DNA from: Gigantopelta aegis
Lineage: Eukaryota > Mollusca > Gastropoda > Neomphalida > Peltospiridae
DNA: 64,000 nt
Reading direction: 5' to 3'
Assembly (NCBI RefSeq): GCF_016097555.1
Contig: NC_054712.1
Location: forward strand, 45,431,808-45,495,807
Shown: piece by piece, positions 21,043-32,372 of the stretch
Layout: each line of letters starts with the position of its first letter
How positions within the stretch are numbered: the first letter of the stretch is position 1
Position numbers and translations under genes: made by a program
The notes under the pieces: generated by a model
Told to the model about the DNA's origin: nothing
Seen by the model: the letters and a program-made list of their open reading frames with translations, nothing else
Databases searched by the model: none

Positions 21043-21428
21043 GAAACCGGCCTCGGTGGCGTCGTGGCAGGCCATCGGTCTACAGGCTGGTAGGTATTGG
21101 GTTCGGATCCCAGTCGAATTTTTAATCCAGATACCGACTCCAAACCCTGAGTGAGTGCTCCGCAAGGCTCAGTGGGTAGGTGTAAACCACTTGCACCGAC
21201 CAGTGATCCATAACTGGTTCAACAAAGGCCATGGTTTGTGTTATCCTGCCTGTGGGAAGCGCAAATAAAAGATCCCTTGCTGCCTGTCGTAACAAGAGTA
21301 GCCTATGTGGCGACAGCGGGTTTCCTCTAAAAAATTCTGTGTGGTCCTTAACCATATGTCTGATGCCATATAACCGTAAATAAAATGTGTTGAGTGCGTC
21401 GTTAAATAAAACACTTCTTTCTTTCTGA
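21043..21428 (+). repeat. Type B SINE (second tRNA-like head on the type A body)
   Basis: Head CGGCCTCGGTGGCGTCGTGG, GGTTCGGATCCCAGTCGA (box B). Linker CCAAACCCTGAGTGAGTGCT, then the shared body (AAAGGCCATGGTTTGTGTTA, AAAGATCCCTTGCTGC) and tail TGAGTGCGTCGTTAAATAAA. Other copies are at 23303 and 60819. Confidence 0.85.
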
Positions 21429-22319
21429 GCTGTCCATACAATCGCCTACCTGTCTCACCTTCCTCCACGGGTGCAGTCTCTGTTTACTTCCCTACACCCA
21501 CGTGGCATCCTCGTCCTCTGCCGCTAATAAAGCTGATCTGACCCACGGCACTAACTAACGACCGCCGGTAGTACGGGTGTATAGTAGGTGGTTACAAGTG
21601 CCTCTTAATAATGCCAGAAGTAACTACTGAACACTCCGCGAAGTGGTCAGCCTAAGCCCACAGCTACACGCTGATGGGGAATGGCAGGTGTGTGTGGCAC
21701 AGATAGCCACAAGAGACAAGCACCTGTCGCGGTTGGAGAGAAAAAGGACTGGGATGTGGAGGTAGGCGGCGAAAGAAGTTGAAAGATATGAGAAGTTGCC
21801 AGATCTAGAAGAAATAAACCCTCCCCTCAAAAATAAAGACACCCCAAAACAAACATGTAATGTTTGTCTTAAACGTGCTGTGTAAAGAAAATGTGTAATG
21901 TTTGTATTAAAAGGGATATAGAAAGCAAACGTGTCTTCTGTTTGTCTTAAACAGGCGGTAAAAAACAAACATGTACGTTGATCTTAGACTGGCGGTAGAA
22001 AGAAATCATGTGTAACGTTTTCCTTATAGGCGCGGTAGAAAGAAATCATGTGTAAAGTGTTCCTTAAACGGGCGGTACAAAGCAATGCAGTGGCGTATAG
22101 TAACACAGTGGACCGCATCATCGGTGTTGGCCATAATGAATGGTTTGAACTTTGTGCTAAAAAAAAACAGGTTAGTGCTAGCAAGAAATTCGCATTTAGT
22201 GAAACGTTAATGCCATCATGGGATTTGTGCTAGTAAAAGGTTGAAGCTAGCACAATGTTTAGTACCAAAATGTTTTGTTATTGTTTAGTGATCTAGACTT
22301 TTATTTTATTATGTTTCAG

Positions 22320-22537
22320 GAGTACATGTCTATTTCATTGGTCTGACAGACAAGGTCACCGAGGGCGAGTACGTGTGGGAGGACGGGACCATAGCTGGGT
22401 TCATGAACTGGGATATTTATGAGCCCAGCAACATTGAAGGGGTCGAAGACTGCGTGCTGCTAATACCAGAGCAGGGCAAGTGGAACGACTGTACTTGTAG
22501 TGCCTGGAGTGAATACATCTGTGAAACGCAACCATAG
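22320..22537 (+). CDS. Lectin gene 1, CTLD C-terminal exon with stop
   Basis: Acceptor TTATGTTTCAG, phase 1 entry. It reads VYFIGLTDKVTEGEYVWEDG, then GFMNWDIYEPSNIEG, EDCVLL, KWNDCTCSAWSEYICETQP and TAG. These are the CTLD core elements: the (W/F)IGL-like strand, the EPN-type site written EPS, the WND calcium motif and the two C-terminal Cys of the domain. EPN in this position usually accompanies mannose-type sugar binding; the Ser here weakens that prediction. Translation ends directly after the domain, so the mature protein would be PAN plus CTLD, secreted if a signal peptide exists. Confidence 0.85.
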
Positions 22538-22702
22538 GCAGTACCTTACCATCAGCCGACTCAAGGCCCTCGTCCTCGTGTTAGCGTAAATGCTAAACAA
22601 AACTAAAATTTACAAGAGTATCCAATCTTCTTAGTTGAAGATAACATAGCAACGCAGTGCATGAGCACACAGTAGACTTGGTTTTCTGAACAAAGTTAAA
22701 GT

Positions 22703-22996
22703 TTGTTTTGTTTAACGACACCACTAGAGCACATTGGTTTATTAATCATCGGACGTCAAACATTTTGTAATTTTGACAGTTTTAAAGAGGAAACCCGCTA
22801 CATTTTGTTTTTAAGTAGTAGAAAGGGATCTGTTACATACATCACACAGACAGGATGGTACATACCACAGCCTATCATATACCAGTCGTGCACTTACTGG
22901 AACGAGAAATAGCCCAACGGTTTCACCGACGGGGATCGATCCCAAACAAACCACACATCAAGCGAGCACTTTACCACTGGACTACGTCCCGCCCCG
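22703..22996 (-). repeat. Type A SINE
   Basis: Full-length, minus orientation: tail TTTAACGACACCACTAGAGC at the left, head GGGCGGGACGTAGTCCAGTG (reverse) at the right end. Confidence 0.85.
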
Positions 22997-23302
22997 GTTT
23001 TCTGAACAAAGAAAATGGAAAAGAGTTACTGAAGTACAGAAACAGTTTGATAGCTTTGTTAAGGTGTTTGTGACTAGTACAGTCTTTTGTTTGTTACCGA
23101 CCAATAGATAATTGTCTTGTTTATAATATAGGCCACCAGCACGTGTTTCTGTAGTAAATTAAACTGGATTTTACCTCCCAATAATAACAAATTATAAAGA
23201 AAAATTAAGTTTGAGCTACTACTAATACTACAAACATCATAAACTGATATTTTAATCATGAAAACTACATGTATATTATTGTGTAATTATTTTTAAAAAT
23301 TT

Positions 23303-23567
23303 ACCGGCCTCTGTGGCGTCGTGGTTAGGCCATCGGTCTACAGGCTGGTAGGTACTGGGTTCGGATCCCAGTCGAGGCATGGGATTTTTAATCCAGATAC
23401 CGACTCCAAACCCTGAGTGAGTGCCCCGCAAGGCTCAGTGGGTAGGTGTAAACCACTTACACCGACCAGTTATCTATAACCAGAATGACCATATGTTTGA
23501 CGTCCAATAGCCGATGATAAGATAAAAAATCTATGTGTTCTAGTGGCGTCGTTAAATAAAACAACCT
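23303..23567 (+). repeat. Type B SINE with shortened body
   Basis: Head ACCGGCCTCTGTGGCGTCGT and GGTTCGGATCCCAGTCGAGG. It jumps from the linker to the tail CGTCCAATAGCCGATGATAA and GTGGCGTCGTTAAATAAAAC, so most of the body is absent. Confidence 0.8.
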
Positions 23568-24204
23568 TTTTCAATTGTTGTTTATTGCTTGTAATCAACA
23601 TTAAATAACGGAAAACTGACGACAGACATTTGTGAGCCATTCAGTTGTGTACCATGCATGTAGGTTTCCATATTTATATTTAATGCTAAGGTATTTAATA
23701 AACATTGCTGCAATAAACTATAATTCTTTGTCGTGAAAATTACATTTTGCATTTTTTTTTGGTGTTCTTAAAGATTGTGAGACATTACAAACACAATTAC
23801 ACAGAATACCTACGTTCTGCGTGTATCGTTACTTTTTAAGGGTGTTAGAAATAAGAATCCCCCCCCCCCCCCCTCCACCGAGTGTGGTATTCTCCGTCGG
23901 TGTGAGAGATACGGGGATTGTTGACCGGCAACGTCAGCAACTCAAAATATGTGTCTTCGTCGGACGTTTGCAATTGGCTGCTAGCCAAACCAAGACAAGG
24001 CTAACACGGCGGGGCAGGGCGGGGCGGGGCGGGGCAGGGCAGGGCAGGGTAGAGCAGTGGAAGGCAAAGCACGACAACGGAAAATAAAGCAAGGCAAGGC
24101 AAACGGGCGTGAGCCAGCCCTAACGTGCACAACAAAATGAAAGTCTGTATATTGGTGTAACTATGAATCATGCGCAGAGGGAATCACACACTAATGAAGC
24201 CAAT

Positions 24205-24429
24205 CCATGGGCGTACATGGGGGGTTCGATGGGTTCGACCGAACACCCCCCCCCCCTCTGAAATCGCTTTTTTTATAATTTAATATATCTGACATTCATA
24301 TCTGACATTATTATATTTACTCAACATAGAAATATATGCCCAATATCTCTGCAATCTATTTTGGAACCCCCCTTTTCAAAATCCTATGTATTGGAACCCC
24401 CCTTTTCAAAATCCTATGTACGCCCATGC
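24205..24429. repeat. Short TIR element with a 33-bp internal duplication
   Basis: CATGGGCGTACAT at the left is mirrored by ATGTACGCCCATG at the right. Just inside the right end TTGGAACCCCCCTTTTCAAA and ATCCTATGTA occur twice in tandem (24361 and 24391). Confidence 0.6.
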
Positions 24430-24584
24430 AATCAGCGGTAGAACGAATATTATAGTTACGTTGTTAAGAATCACCCTTTTGCTTAGTAGACTTTGTTGGA
24501 ATCAGAACTGACTTCACTTAACTTACGCAGTGTTTACAGGCGGACAACTCCCATTTGATTTCTGCATCTAAAACTTAATGCTAT

Positions 24585-25166
24585 GGTCTCACTACACAGT
24601 TCACTTCCGGGTGAGAGTTCATCCACTATAGTTCCTAATTGTGACACATGTTATGGTTCACATATTCACTTCTAGAAAATGGTGAAGAATTAAAACAATA
24701 TGTATGTTTAATGGTAAGTCTTCTGGCTGTATTTTGCCCATGTTATTTTGTAATATTGTGCATTAGCCTTTTGGGACATGGGTGTATAGCGCAAACGACA
24801 GCCGGGGTGAATCGGTTAATGAACTACCTGTTCGGACCGGTACTAAGTCAGGCTCCTTATTCATAAACGTACTTAAATGAATGTATGATACCTAAATACA
24901 TACTTAAAGTACATAGATAAGTATCATACATTGACTTAAGTATGTTTATGAATATGGAGCCAGATGCGGTAATATATACAAAAAAAATTAAAAATTGAGA
25001 CGGAAATGTTCTCGATTTTGGAGTGAAAATAAATGCTTATATAATGTATGTTCGCAATGGTGTATGCTGTTAGTGCCAACGAGAACCGTTCTGTTGGCAA
25101 TCTTCATTCGAAGTTGGGCAATTTAACATGGGTTTCAATGGCAGATGACATCTGTGTAGTGAGACC
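24585..25166. repeat. TIR element GGTCTCACTACACAG
   Basis: The left end GGTCTCACTACACAG (24585-24599) is exactly inverted at 25152-25166 (CTGTGTAGTGAGACC). There is no coding sequence. A hairpin MITE sits inside at 24851-24962. Confidence 0.5.
24851..24962. mobile_element. Near-palindromic MITE
   Basis: GGCTCC, ATTCATAAACGTACTTAA and TGTATGATA at the left are mirrored by TATCATACA, TTAAGTATGTTTATGAAT and GGAGCC at the right. Arms are about 45 bp with a short centre. Confidence 0.75.
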
Positions 25167-25719
25167 TTTATCATGTTGTGTGGTGTCTGTATACTGATTG
25201 TTTAACGAGAGTTCAGGCGCCTAGCTTGGGATTTTTAGGTGGTACGCAGACTTTTCGGCGAGTAAGTACATAGAGCATACACGCATTTACATCATGTCTT
25301 TTTTCTTCTTCTTTTTTTTAAACTGTAATCTCAGGTAGTTCGCAGCTGCGTACCTGCGTATATGGAAGCTAGGTCCCTGGAGTTTGTTCCCTTTTCAGAT
25401 CCCTCGAGGTAACGAGTGGTGGTATTTCAAACTCCAGGTGGTGAACTTGATATTGCGATTAGCAGAAGCAGAAGAATAATACCACTAAGGTGTCTCACTT
25501 CTTGTACGGTAGAAAGTCGAACATTGGTTTTCTGGTTTAATTACTACATACCCTAATGTTTGTATGCTCGACTACATTTATGCAGAACCAACAGCGATGA
25601 GATACTCTCTAACTACGCACTCGATCATTACACCCGTCACTCAAAGGCCGCAATAACCGCAGTCTAACTAGACGAATCTCCCGTAAAAGGATCAGGTAAC
25701 TATAACGTTTTCATGAGTC

Positions 25720-25898
25720 ATGCAATTAAAGTTTAAATTTATGTACTCTTGGTATGGAGTGATACTTTAATGACATGGTGTAATACTAAACCAATGAAAA
25801 CCCAGACGAAAATAATAGTCCATACTTAAATTAGTCTGGTTATATTTTGAAAAACAGATCACTTTGTTTTTCTTTTAACTTTCGTGTACCGCACACAT
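25720..25898 (+). other. Duplicated flank (paralogous to 44790-44975)
   Basis: GGAGTGATACT, AAAACCCAGACGAAAATAAT, AGTCCA.ACTTAAATTAGTCT and GTTATA recur in order at 44790-44975. Both lie a few kb downstream of a lectin gene, so I read them as part of the duplicated unit. Confidence 0.55.
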
Positions 25899-26240
25899 TA
25901 GCCCGAATACTCTGCCATTCGAAAGCTAGACGGACATTTGGACGGTTCCGATCGCTCTCTCAGTCAGAGATATCTCTATAGCGAAAACACGGAATGGCTG
26001 CCTACTACACGGTAGGCAAATAGTTCCGCTCTAATACAACAATAATCCAAAGTTTGACACTAAATACCTTTACATTGATAATTTCCAAGTTCTCCGATTA
26101 CAAATATTTCACATAGTAACCACTAATACACACACTACAGGAAGAAACCTGTTTACGCTCTACAGTTCTCTCTTGCTGAGAGAGTTACCATAACCGTCCA
26201 AATGCTCGTATAGCTCTCGAACGGCAAAGTACTCGGGCTA
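25899..26240. mobile_element. MULE-like MITE with ~70-bp TIRs and 9-bp target duplication
   Basis: The left TIR TAGCCCGAATACTCTGCCAT continues through CATTTGGACGGTT and CTCTCTCAGTC. It is mirrored by GAGAGAG, AACCGTCCAAATG and CGGCAAAGTACTCGGGCTA. Flanks are CGCACACAT (25890-25898) and CGCACATAT (26241-26249), 8 of 9 equal. A 9-bp duplication is typical of Mutator-like elements. No ORF. Confidence 0.65.
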
Positions 26241-26351
26241 CGCACATATGTAAACAAAACTGTCCTTGCTACTCCAAAATATCATACCATTCCATTTTAC
26301 ATATCATGTTTTAATACAAGGGTGCTTCATAGGTTTCCTTCCTGTTAGTGC

Positions 26352-26531
26352 TCTACAGCTGGTGTAACAAAGGCCGTGGTATGTACTATCCTGTCTGTGG
26401 GATGGTGCATATAAAAGATCCCTTGCTGCTAATCGAAAAGAGTAGCCCATGTCTCAATATATCTCTGTGGTCCTTAACCATATATCCGTAAATAAAATGT
26501 GTTGAGTGCGTCGTTAAATAAAACATTTCCT
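26352..26531 (+). repeat. SINE body and ACGCACTC-type tail, head missing
   Basis: GTAACAAAGGCCGTGGTATG, AAAAGATCCCTTGCTGCTAA, GTGTTGAGTGCGTCGTTAAA. Confidence 0.8.
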
Positions 26532-26910
26532 TTCTTCTTCATAGGTTTCCTTTTTGTGATAGAGTGGGATGCTGAATTCTAAATGACACGTTTTAAAAAT
26601 GTGGAATTCTTGTTTTGATTCTGTATCATTACTGCTTGCAGTTTTAATTTGTAATCAAAATGCGTTTGATGTTAGCTCAGTGTTTTCGCTAGTACATTCA
26701 TTTATCAAAATAAACTAATTATTAGTCCCAGGTTTATGGAACTTCATTTCGTAACGTAGAACATCTATTATGAATATAGGGATGTTAATTTTAATTTTAA
26801 CATATATTTATGTTGTTTCTTAATTAAACATTTTAGTTCAACATATTGTAGAGAACTTGATTACTCTTGAGTTCCTCGGTGGATCTATTCATCTGACTTG
26901 TTGTTTTTTC

Positions 26911-27118
26911 TCGCTCCAACCAGTGTACGACAACTGATCAAAGGCCGTGGTATGTGCTCTCCTGTCTGTGGAAAAGTGCGTATAAAAGAACCCAAGCTGC
27001 ATTAGGAAAAATGTAGGTTTCCTCTAATGACCACGAGTACAAATTACCAATTGTTTGACATCCAGTTGCCGATAAATAATTAATCAATGAGCTCTAGTGG
27101 TGTCGTTAAACAAAACAT
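26911..27118 (+). repeat. Type A SINE, head missing, diverged
   Basis: TCAAAGGCCGTGGTATGTGC, GACATCCAGTTGCCGATAAA, GAGCTCTAGTGGTGTCGTTA. Confidence 0.75.
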
Positions 27119-27483
27119 CTTCTAACTTTAATCATGAGTTCTACATGACATTAAATCGTATTAAAAAATCAATTAGCTTTTTTAATCATGCAATGAGATA
27201 AGCGACATCAAATTAGTTTAAGACGAGCGAGATATTTAATACACTTGTTAAATATTTCATAACGTTGTGTTTTTTATTATGGCTAGACGGTGTTAACTGC
27301 AATGCAATTTATTAAAATCTCCACTAGTGTTTCTTCCGCTAGTTAACATATGACTAATATAATCAATCGTTAGGACTGACATATACATATAGATAATATA
27401 TATAGTCGCCTTTATATCCTGATCCAGACGGTCTGTCTGTGCGTTAATACTAGTTTGTACAAGGACAGGTTTCTTATCGGGAC

Positions 27484-27554
27484 ATGCAGTACTCACCAGG
27501 CACGAGTATGCGGCTGCTGGCGGTGACCCTGTGTTGTATTAGAGTAATGCTGAG
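27484..27554 (+). CDS. Lectin gene 2, first exon (signal peptide)
   Basis: ATG at 27484 (alternative ATG 27508) opens a short reading MQYSPGTS then MRLLAVTLCCIRVML, ending CTGAG|GTATGT, a strong donor. The second Met gives a typical n-region plus hydrophobic core for secretion. The exon leaves two bases (AG) of a codon, and the PAN exon at 29942 supplies C followed by TGT. The join therefore makes Ser-Cys exactly at the first PAN cysteine, in the phase that exon requires. No promoter element was identified. This fit is the reason for the call; transcript data would settle it. Confidence 0.6.
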
Positions 27555-27622
27555 GTATGTGTGTATGTGTTTGTGTGTATGTGTTTGTGTTAGTTCAGAG
27601 ATCATCAGAGGTGTAATCACAT

Positions 27623-27680
27623 ACATGCATACATACATACATACATACATACATACATACATACATACATACATACATAC
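27623..27680. repeat. (ATAC)n microsatellite
   Basis: CATA tetranucleotide run just before a SINE. Confidence 0.9.
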
Positions 27681-27682
27681 AG

Positions 27683-27830
27683 AGCTCAGAGCGCATCGTG
27701 GTTAGTCTTGCAATTTGCGGGCGATTCGGTGCCACAGGTTCGAGTCCCAGCAACGGCATGGGACAATTTGTGAGGCCAGAAAGGATTTAATTATCCCCTG
27801 CGCCAGTGCGTTAATATCTATGTATGTAAC
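27683..27830 (+). repeat. tRNA-derived SINE of a separate family (type D)
   Basis: Box-A-like CGCATCGTGGTTAGTCTTGC and a perfect box B GGTTCGAGTCCC, then a linker GAAAGGATTTAATTATCCCC and TGCGCCAGTGCGTTAATATC. It is unlike the type A/B body. Confidence 0.65.
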
Positions 27831-27933
27831 AGTCAACCTCGACATACATACAATATATCAATAATCTACTGTCTAGTAATACACGAAAACAATATTAATT
27901 AAACAAGTATGTAATAGAAGTCATAACATTCAG

Positions 27934-28231
27934 GGAAGGACATAGCACAGTGGTAAAGCGCTCGCTTGATGCGCTGTAGGTCTATGATCGAACCCCGTTA
28001 GTGGGCCTGTTCGGCTATTTCTCGTTCCAGTCAGTGCACCGCGACTGGTATATATCAAAGGCCGTGGTATGTTCTATTCGGTATGTGGGATAATGCATCT
28101 AAAAGGTATCTTGCTGCATCTCCTAATCTCCTCTCTAAGACTATATGTCAAATTACCAAATGTTTCACATCCAATAGCCGATGATTAATAAATCAATGTG
28201 CTCTAGTGGTGTCGTTAAACAAAAAACCACC
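27934..28231 (+). repeat. Type A SINE, full length
   Basis: Head ACATAGCACAGTGGTAAAGC, body ATATCAAAGGCCGTGGTATG, tail CTCTAGTGGTGTCGTTAAAC. Confidence 0.85.
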
Positions 28232-28576
28232 ATAAACATTCATGACGATTATAGTAACTCTACCCAACACTGATTTCAGTATAAATTATGAGTCCTGAGG
28301 GTCTATGCGGTCATGAATCACTGTCAGGTGCTTTGCCTAGAGAGCACAGCTGATCTTGACTACAATATATGGTTCCAAATCCGTCTATAAGAGGACTGCC
28401 ACTTTATAGAGCCTCGCATCAGCCCAGGCTCCAAAACTCCTTCTACAGCAGCTTCCGGTTGTGTGAATGCGCATGCGGATTTCAATATAATATTCCAACG
28501 GATGTCAGTTTACAGTAATATTGCTGAAATTATTTTGACTCTTTAGAATTGCCCTATTCAGCGACATAAGTTAAAA

Positions 28577-28920
28577 TTAGTTTTATTTAACGACACCACT
28601 AGAGCACGTGTTTTATTAGCCATCGGCTATTGGATGTCAAATATTTGGTAATTCTTACATATAGTCTTAGAAAGGAAACCATTCCATATTTCTATTATAT
28701 GCACTTTCACACAGACAGGGCAGTAAATACCACGGCCTTTGATATACCAGTGGTTCACTGTTTGGGACGAAATGTGCATGAACCTAGTTTAGATATAGGC
28801 ACGTAAATAAAATGACTCGACTCGGGGATGTGAAATCCCCCTAACAGAGAATGGGTCCACTGAGGTGATTCGATCCTACGACGCAAACAGCCTGGGCGAA
28901 CGATTTACCGATTCCGCCCC
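28577..28920 (-). repeat. Type A SINE variant with an altered head region
   Basis: The tail and body match (TTTAACGACACCACTAGAGC, ACCACGGCCTTTGATATACC). The part from 28765 to 28920 is replaced by a different sequence ending GGTGATTCGATCCTACGACG and ACCGATTCCGCCCC. The copy at 36052-36358 shows a similar GGTGGTTCGATCC head. Confidence 0.65.
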
Positions 28921-29086
28921 TCAATAACATTTGAGATATACATTTATATTACTGTAAAATGCAAATACACCTGGCGTGTTCTTGGTTCCCTATACGAGCC
29001 CGATATGGTGTCTTCATGTGACACTTTGGCACACGCTATAATTTAGATGATACTGTTTTCTTTGTAAACTATCTTCTTAATGTCGA

Positions 29087-29390
29087 AGAGGGCAGGTCGT
29101 AGTCCAGTGGTATAGCGTTCGCCTGTTGCGCGGTCGGTCTAGGTTTGATCCCCGTCAATGGGCCCATTTAATACTCGGACCAGCCAGTGCACCACCACTG
29201 GTGTGTCAAATGCCGTGGTACGTTCTATCCTGTCTGTGGGATTGTGCATATAAAAGAGCCCTTGCTACTAATGGCAACATGTAGCGGGTTTCCTCTCCAA
29301 GACTATATGTAAGAATTACCAAATATTTGACATCCAATAGCCGATGATTAATAAATCAATGTGCTCTAGTGGTGTCGTGAAACAAAACAA
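29087..29390 (+). repeat. Type A SINE, full length
   Basis: Head GGGCAGGTCGTAGTCCAGTG, box-B-like GGTTTGATCCCC, tail AGTGGTGTCGTGAAACAAAA. Confidence 0.85.
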
Positions 29391-29493
29391 AATTAGCTTT
29401 TAATGCCTGGTTGCCATTATTTGATATTGTTTGCCTATAGTCGTTATAACTATACAGCTAGAAAAAAATATTATTTTTCAGGCACGGAAGGAA

Positions 29494-29556
29494 GGAAGGA
29501 AATATTTTATTTAACGACGCACTCAACACATTTTATTTACGGTTATATGGCGTCAG
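29494..29556 (-). repeat. SINE tail fragment, ACGCACTC subtype
   Basis: TTTATTTAACGACGCACTCA then ACATTTTATTTACGGTTATA. Confidence 0.7.
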
Positions 29557-29941
29557 TTTCAGGCGCAGATGCAGGATTTCCAAATGTGATGACTCATCTC
29601 TCCTTTTACACAGAACAGTTAATATAATCACGTTTCCCCTTAAAAGTTATGGTCGGTTTTTAAAAAAAGGACCCTGGACCCGCTCCCTGGGTCCGCTTCT
29701 GCTTTTCATTTGAGAACCGATGGTAGACGCCTATTTCAGTTGTTTTGAGTCACACATTATTAAGAGAACTATGCGAACGGACATGTACATTGTAGGAAGA
29801 CTGTGAATAATAACCGATGATGGAGATAACACCCTAAATACTAATAACTAAAACTGTAGAACTGTGATTGTATTTTTCAAACGGGACATATTTCTCTTCC
29901 ACCTGTCGTATCATTCAAACATAACATGTTATCTCTTCCAG

Positions 29942-30198
29942 CTGTAATGATGGCTTCAAACAATCCAGATGGATCAGAAATGTCTCGTTTGATGATGTCA
30001 CAATCACTGACGACGTCATATCCTCTCTGAGTGACGTCAGAACGAAACTGACATGTGCACTGGAGTGTCAGCAGAACCGTTACTGTGTCTCGTTTTCCTT
30101 CAATGGTGATGGCACGTGCCGTCTGCATTCTGTCAAGTTTGAGAACAGCGCCAACCATCTCCCTTCGTTAGGATGGCGTTACTATTATCCCAACCCAG
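29942..30198 (+). CDS. Lectin gene 2, PAN/Apple-domain exon
   Basis: Acceptor TATCTCTTCCAG, donor CCAG|GTAACC. The 257-bp length and phases (2 in, 1 out) equal those of gene 1. It reads CNDGFKQSRWIRNVSFDDV, CALECQQNRYCVSFSFNGD, TCRLHSVKFEN and ends GWRYYYPNP. All PAN cysteines seen in gene 1 are kept, and replacements are conservative, so the domain looks functional. Neighbouring exons are at 27484 and 32373. Confidence 0.85.
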
Positions 30199-30261
30199 GT
30201 AACCAATAATTCGGAATAAAAAATATTATTGGTAGCAAATCGTAAGGCAGACATGGATTGT

Positions 30262-30408
30262 ATTTCTAGGATGCAGGAAATTGTATTTCAGGACATATAG
30301 TTTTCAGAATTTTAAACGGGAGCCCATCCCCGAACCCCCTAGAAACTTGGCTTTGCGTCCTCGATCTCAGTCAGCCCCCAATGTTTACTTGCTTCAACCG
30401 TGCCCGTT
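30262..30408 (-). repeat. Interspersed repeat R, inverted copy
   Basis: Reverse complement of repeat R: CAGGAAATTGTATTTCA, AGTTTTCAGAATTTTAAACG, CAATGTTTACTTGCTTC. Confidence 0.6.
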
Positions 30409-30589
30409 GATTATTATCGAACTGCGCACCCGACTACAGACCGTAATAAATATTTATATGGAATTAAGGTTCAAACAAACATGCAAACAAATACGAACTC
30501 TGCAGCAACCATCTGTACATTTTCAATGTATTTATTATTATTGGAGTAAACCGGACGCATCCCAGAACGGTCCCCACACAAATGTAATG

Positions 30590-30736
30590 GCTAATTGGAG
30601 AGGTGCGAGACCATTGCACCGACTTCTTTTCCACCCACCACTGACCCATTGATAGCCAAAAATAGCTAATATGTGTGCCAAGGACAGCATGCTGGAACCT
30701 TCATTAGAAATGAGTACGAAATTAAATTGAAATAAA
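30590..30736 (+). repeat. 3' part of a type C SINE
   Basis: GTGTGCCAAGGACAGCATGC then GGAACCTTCATTAG and AAATTAAATTGAAAT resemble the 3' half of the SINE at 50757-51030. Confidence 0.45.
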
Positions 30737-30882
30737 CACAGAGAATGAACCACGGAAAATAGCCAATTAAAAATAAGAATGCTAATTAACTACTGCGGCA
30801 ATAACATTTGCCAGCGTAGTGTTAATACAGATTCCAAAGTGTATTGTGTTTTGTTGTGTTTTCTAGTGAACTAAACGTGCTA

Positions 30883-30897
30883 TATATATATATATAT

Positions 30898-30944
<47 letters not shown>

Positions 30945-31000
30945 TAGATAGATAGATATATATATATATAGATAGATATATATATATATATATATATTTA
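30883..31000. repeat. (TA)n/(GATA)n microsatellite
   Basis: TATATA flanks a run of GATA units. Confidence 0.9.
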
Positions 31001-31149
31001 TATAAGATCTTATCTCTGATAGACCTAGAGCCGAGCCACTCGGGTATTGGACTGCCCGATACAGAGAGATTAAATAGATATACAGTTAGAAGAGATATTT
31101 GGATAATCGTGTTTTATTCAGTTACGGGTATTATAGGATCCCCGTGACA

Positions 31150-31755
31150 CTCATACATGTTTCAAGCACAAGGCTACTTGACACAGTGGTACTATAGGTT
31201 CCATTAGACCAAATCAATTCCTATTGCCGATAATGTTAACGTTTACTAATAAAACTGATATAAGCAGCGTTTCAACACACCCAGGAAGTACAGCAATAGG
31301 AAGTGTGGCACCTCACATCTAATCTAGCTGCAAGAAAATGGGGGGTCACGTATCATTTAAGAGATTTAATTTATGTTTTTAATAGCAACCGTCATTTTTG
31401 CTGAAAATTGCAGTTCCATTTTTGGGGGTACCCCGCGTTAGTTTCAACCTCTGGTATTTATTTATTGTCAATGGATAATAGTATTTGCACAAATATTACT
31501 ACCAATCACACCCACAGCTGCTTTTACTCCGTAAATATTTGACGGTGCACGTCGAACCTTGACACGGTACTCTCTTCTTTGGTACTATGCAACCTAGAGG
31601 AAATAAATTTACATACATTTTTAGCCCAAATGAAAGTGTTTTCTTTTTTACAACCAACAGACTCACTTTTATAACCAGTCACAGGACTTGTGGTGTTATT
31701 TTCTCTATTAAACGTTCGATGCACCTCGAACTTTAACCCAGTTATTTGGATTACT
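31150..31755 (+). other. Intron 2 segment of gene 2 paralogous to 44100-44520
   Basis: GTTTCAAGCACAAGGCTACT and TGACACAGTGGTACTA recur at 44310-44355. ACAACCAACA, ACTCAC, ATCACAGGACTT-type and GCACCTCGAAC blocks at 31650-31735 recur at 44395-44490. About 400 bp at 31200-31590 has no counterpart. Confidence 0.55.
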
Positions 31756-31825
31756 GCTACCTTAAATGGCGTCTGTAGGTTCTAGATTAAAAACAAAATG
31801 TTGATTAATTTTAATGCGTTGTTAT

Positions 31826-32340
31826 AGCGATGACGATATTGATGATGATGATGATGATATTGATGATGATACTACTGACGGTGATATTGATGATGACATT
31901 GATAACGATGATACTACTGAAGATATTGATGATGATGATATTGGTGATGATATTGATGATGATACTACTGATGATATTGATGATGATGGTATTGATGATG
32001 ATGATGGTATTGATAATGATGATGATACTACTGGTGATGATACTGATGATATTGATGATGATGATATTGGTGATGATGATATTGATGATGACATTGATGA
32101 TGATATTGATGATGATGCTACTACTGATGATAATATTGATGATGATGAAATTGATGATACTACTGATGATGACATTGATGATGATGTTATTGGTGATGAT
32201 GATGATGACAATGATGATGATGTTATTGGTGATGATGATGATCTTGATGACGATATTGATGATGATGATACTACTGATGATAATATTGATGATTCTGCTG
32301 CTTCTGCTATTGGTGATGTTGATAATGATGATGATAAAGG
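31826..32340. repeat. Interrupted (GAT)n/(ATT)n tract before an exon
   Basis: About 510 bp of GATGATGATATTGATGAT-type sequence with periodic ATACTACTG interruptions. It ends about 30 bp before the acceptor of the CTLD-N exon. Asp-, Ile-, Met- or Ser-rich ORFs in all frames come from it. One frame reads on through the acceptor into the lectin exon. Confidence 0.85.
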
Positions 32341-32372
32341 GAATAATACATATAACATAATTATATTTGCAG

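Noticed and set aside
23303..23400. tRNA gene suggested by GGTTCGGATCCC box B
   Set aside because: The sequence does not form an acceptor stem and recurs with the same SINE body at 21043 and 60819; it is a SINE head.
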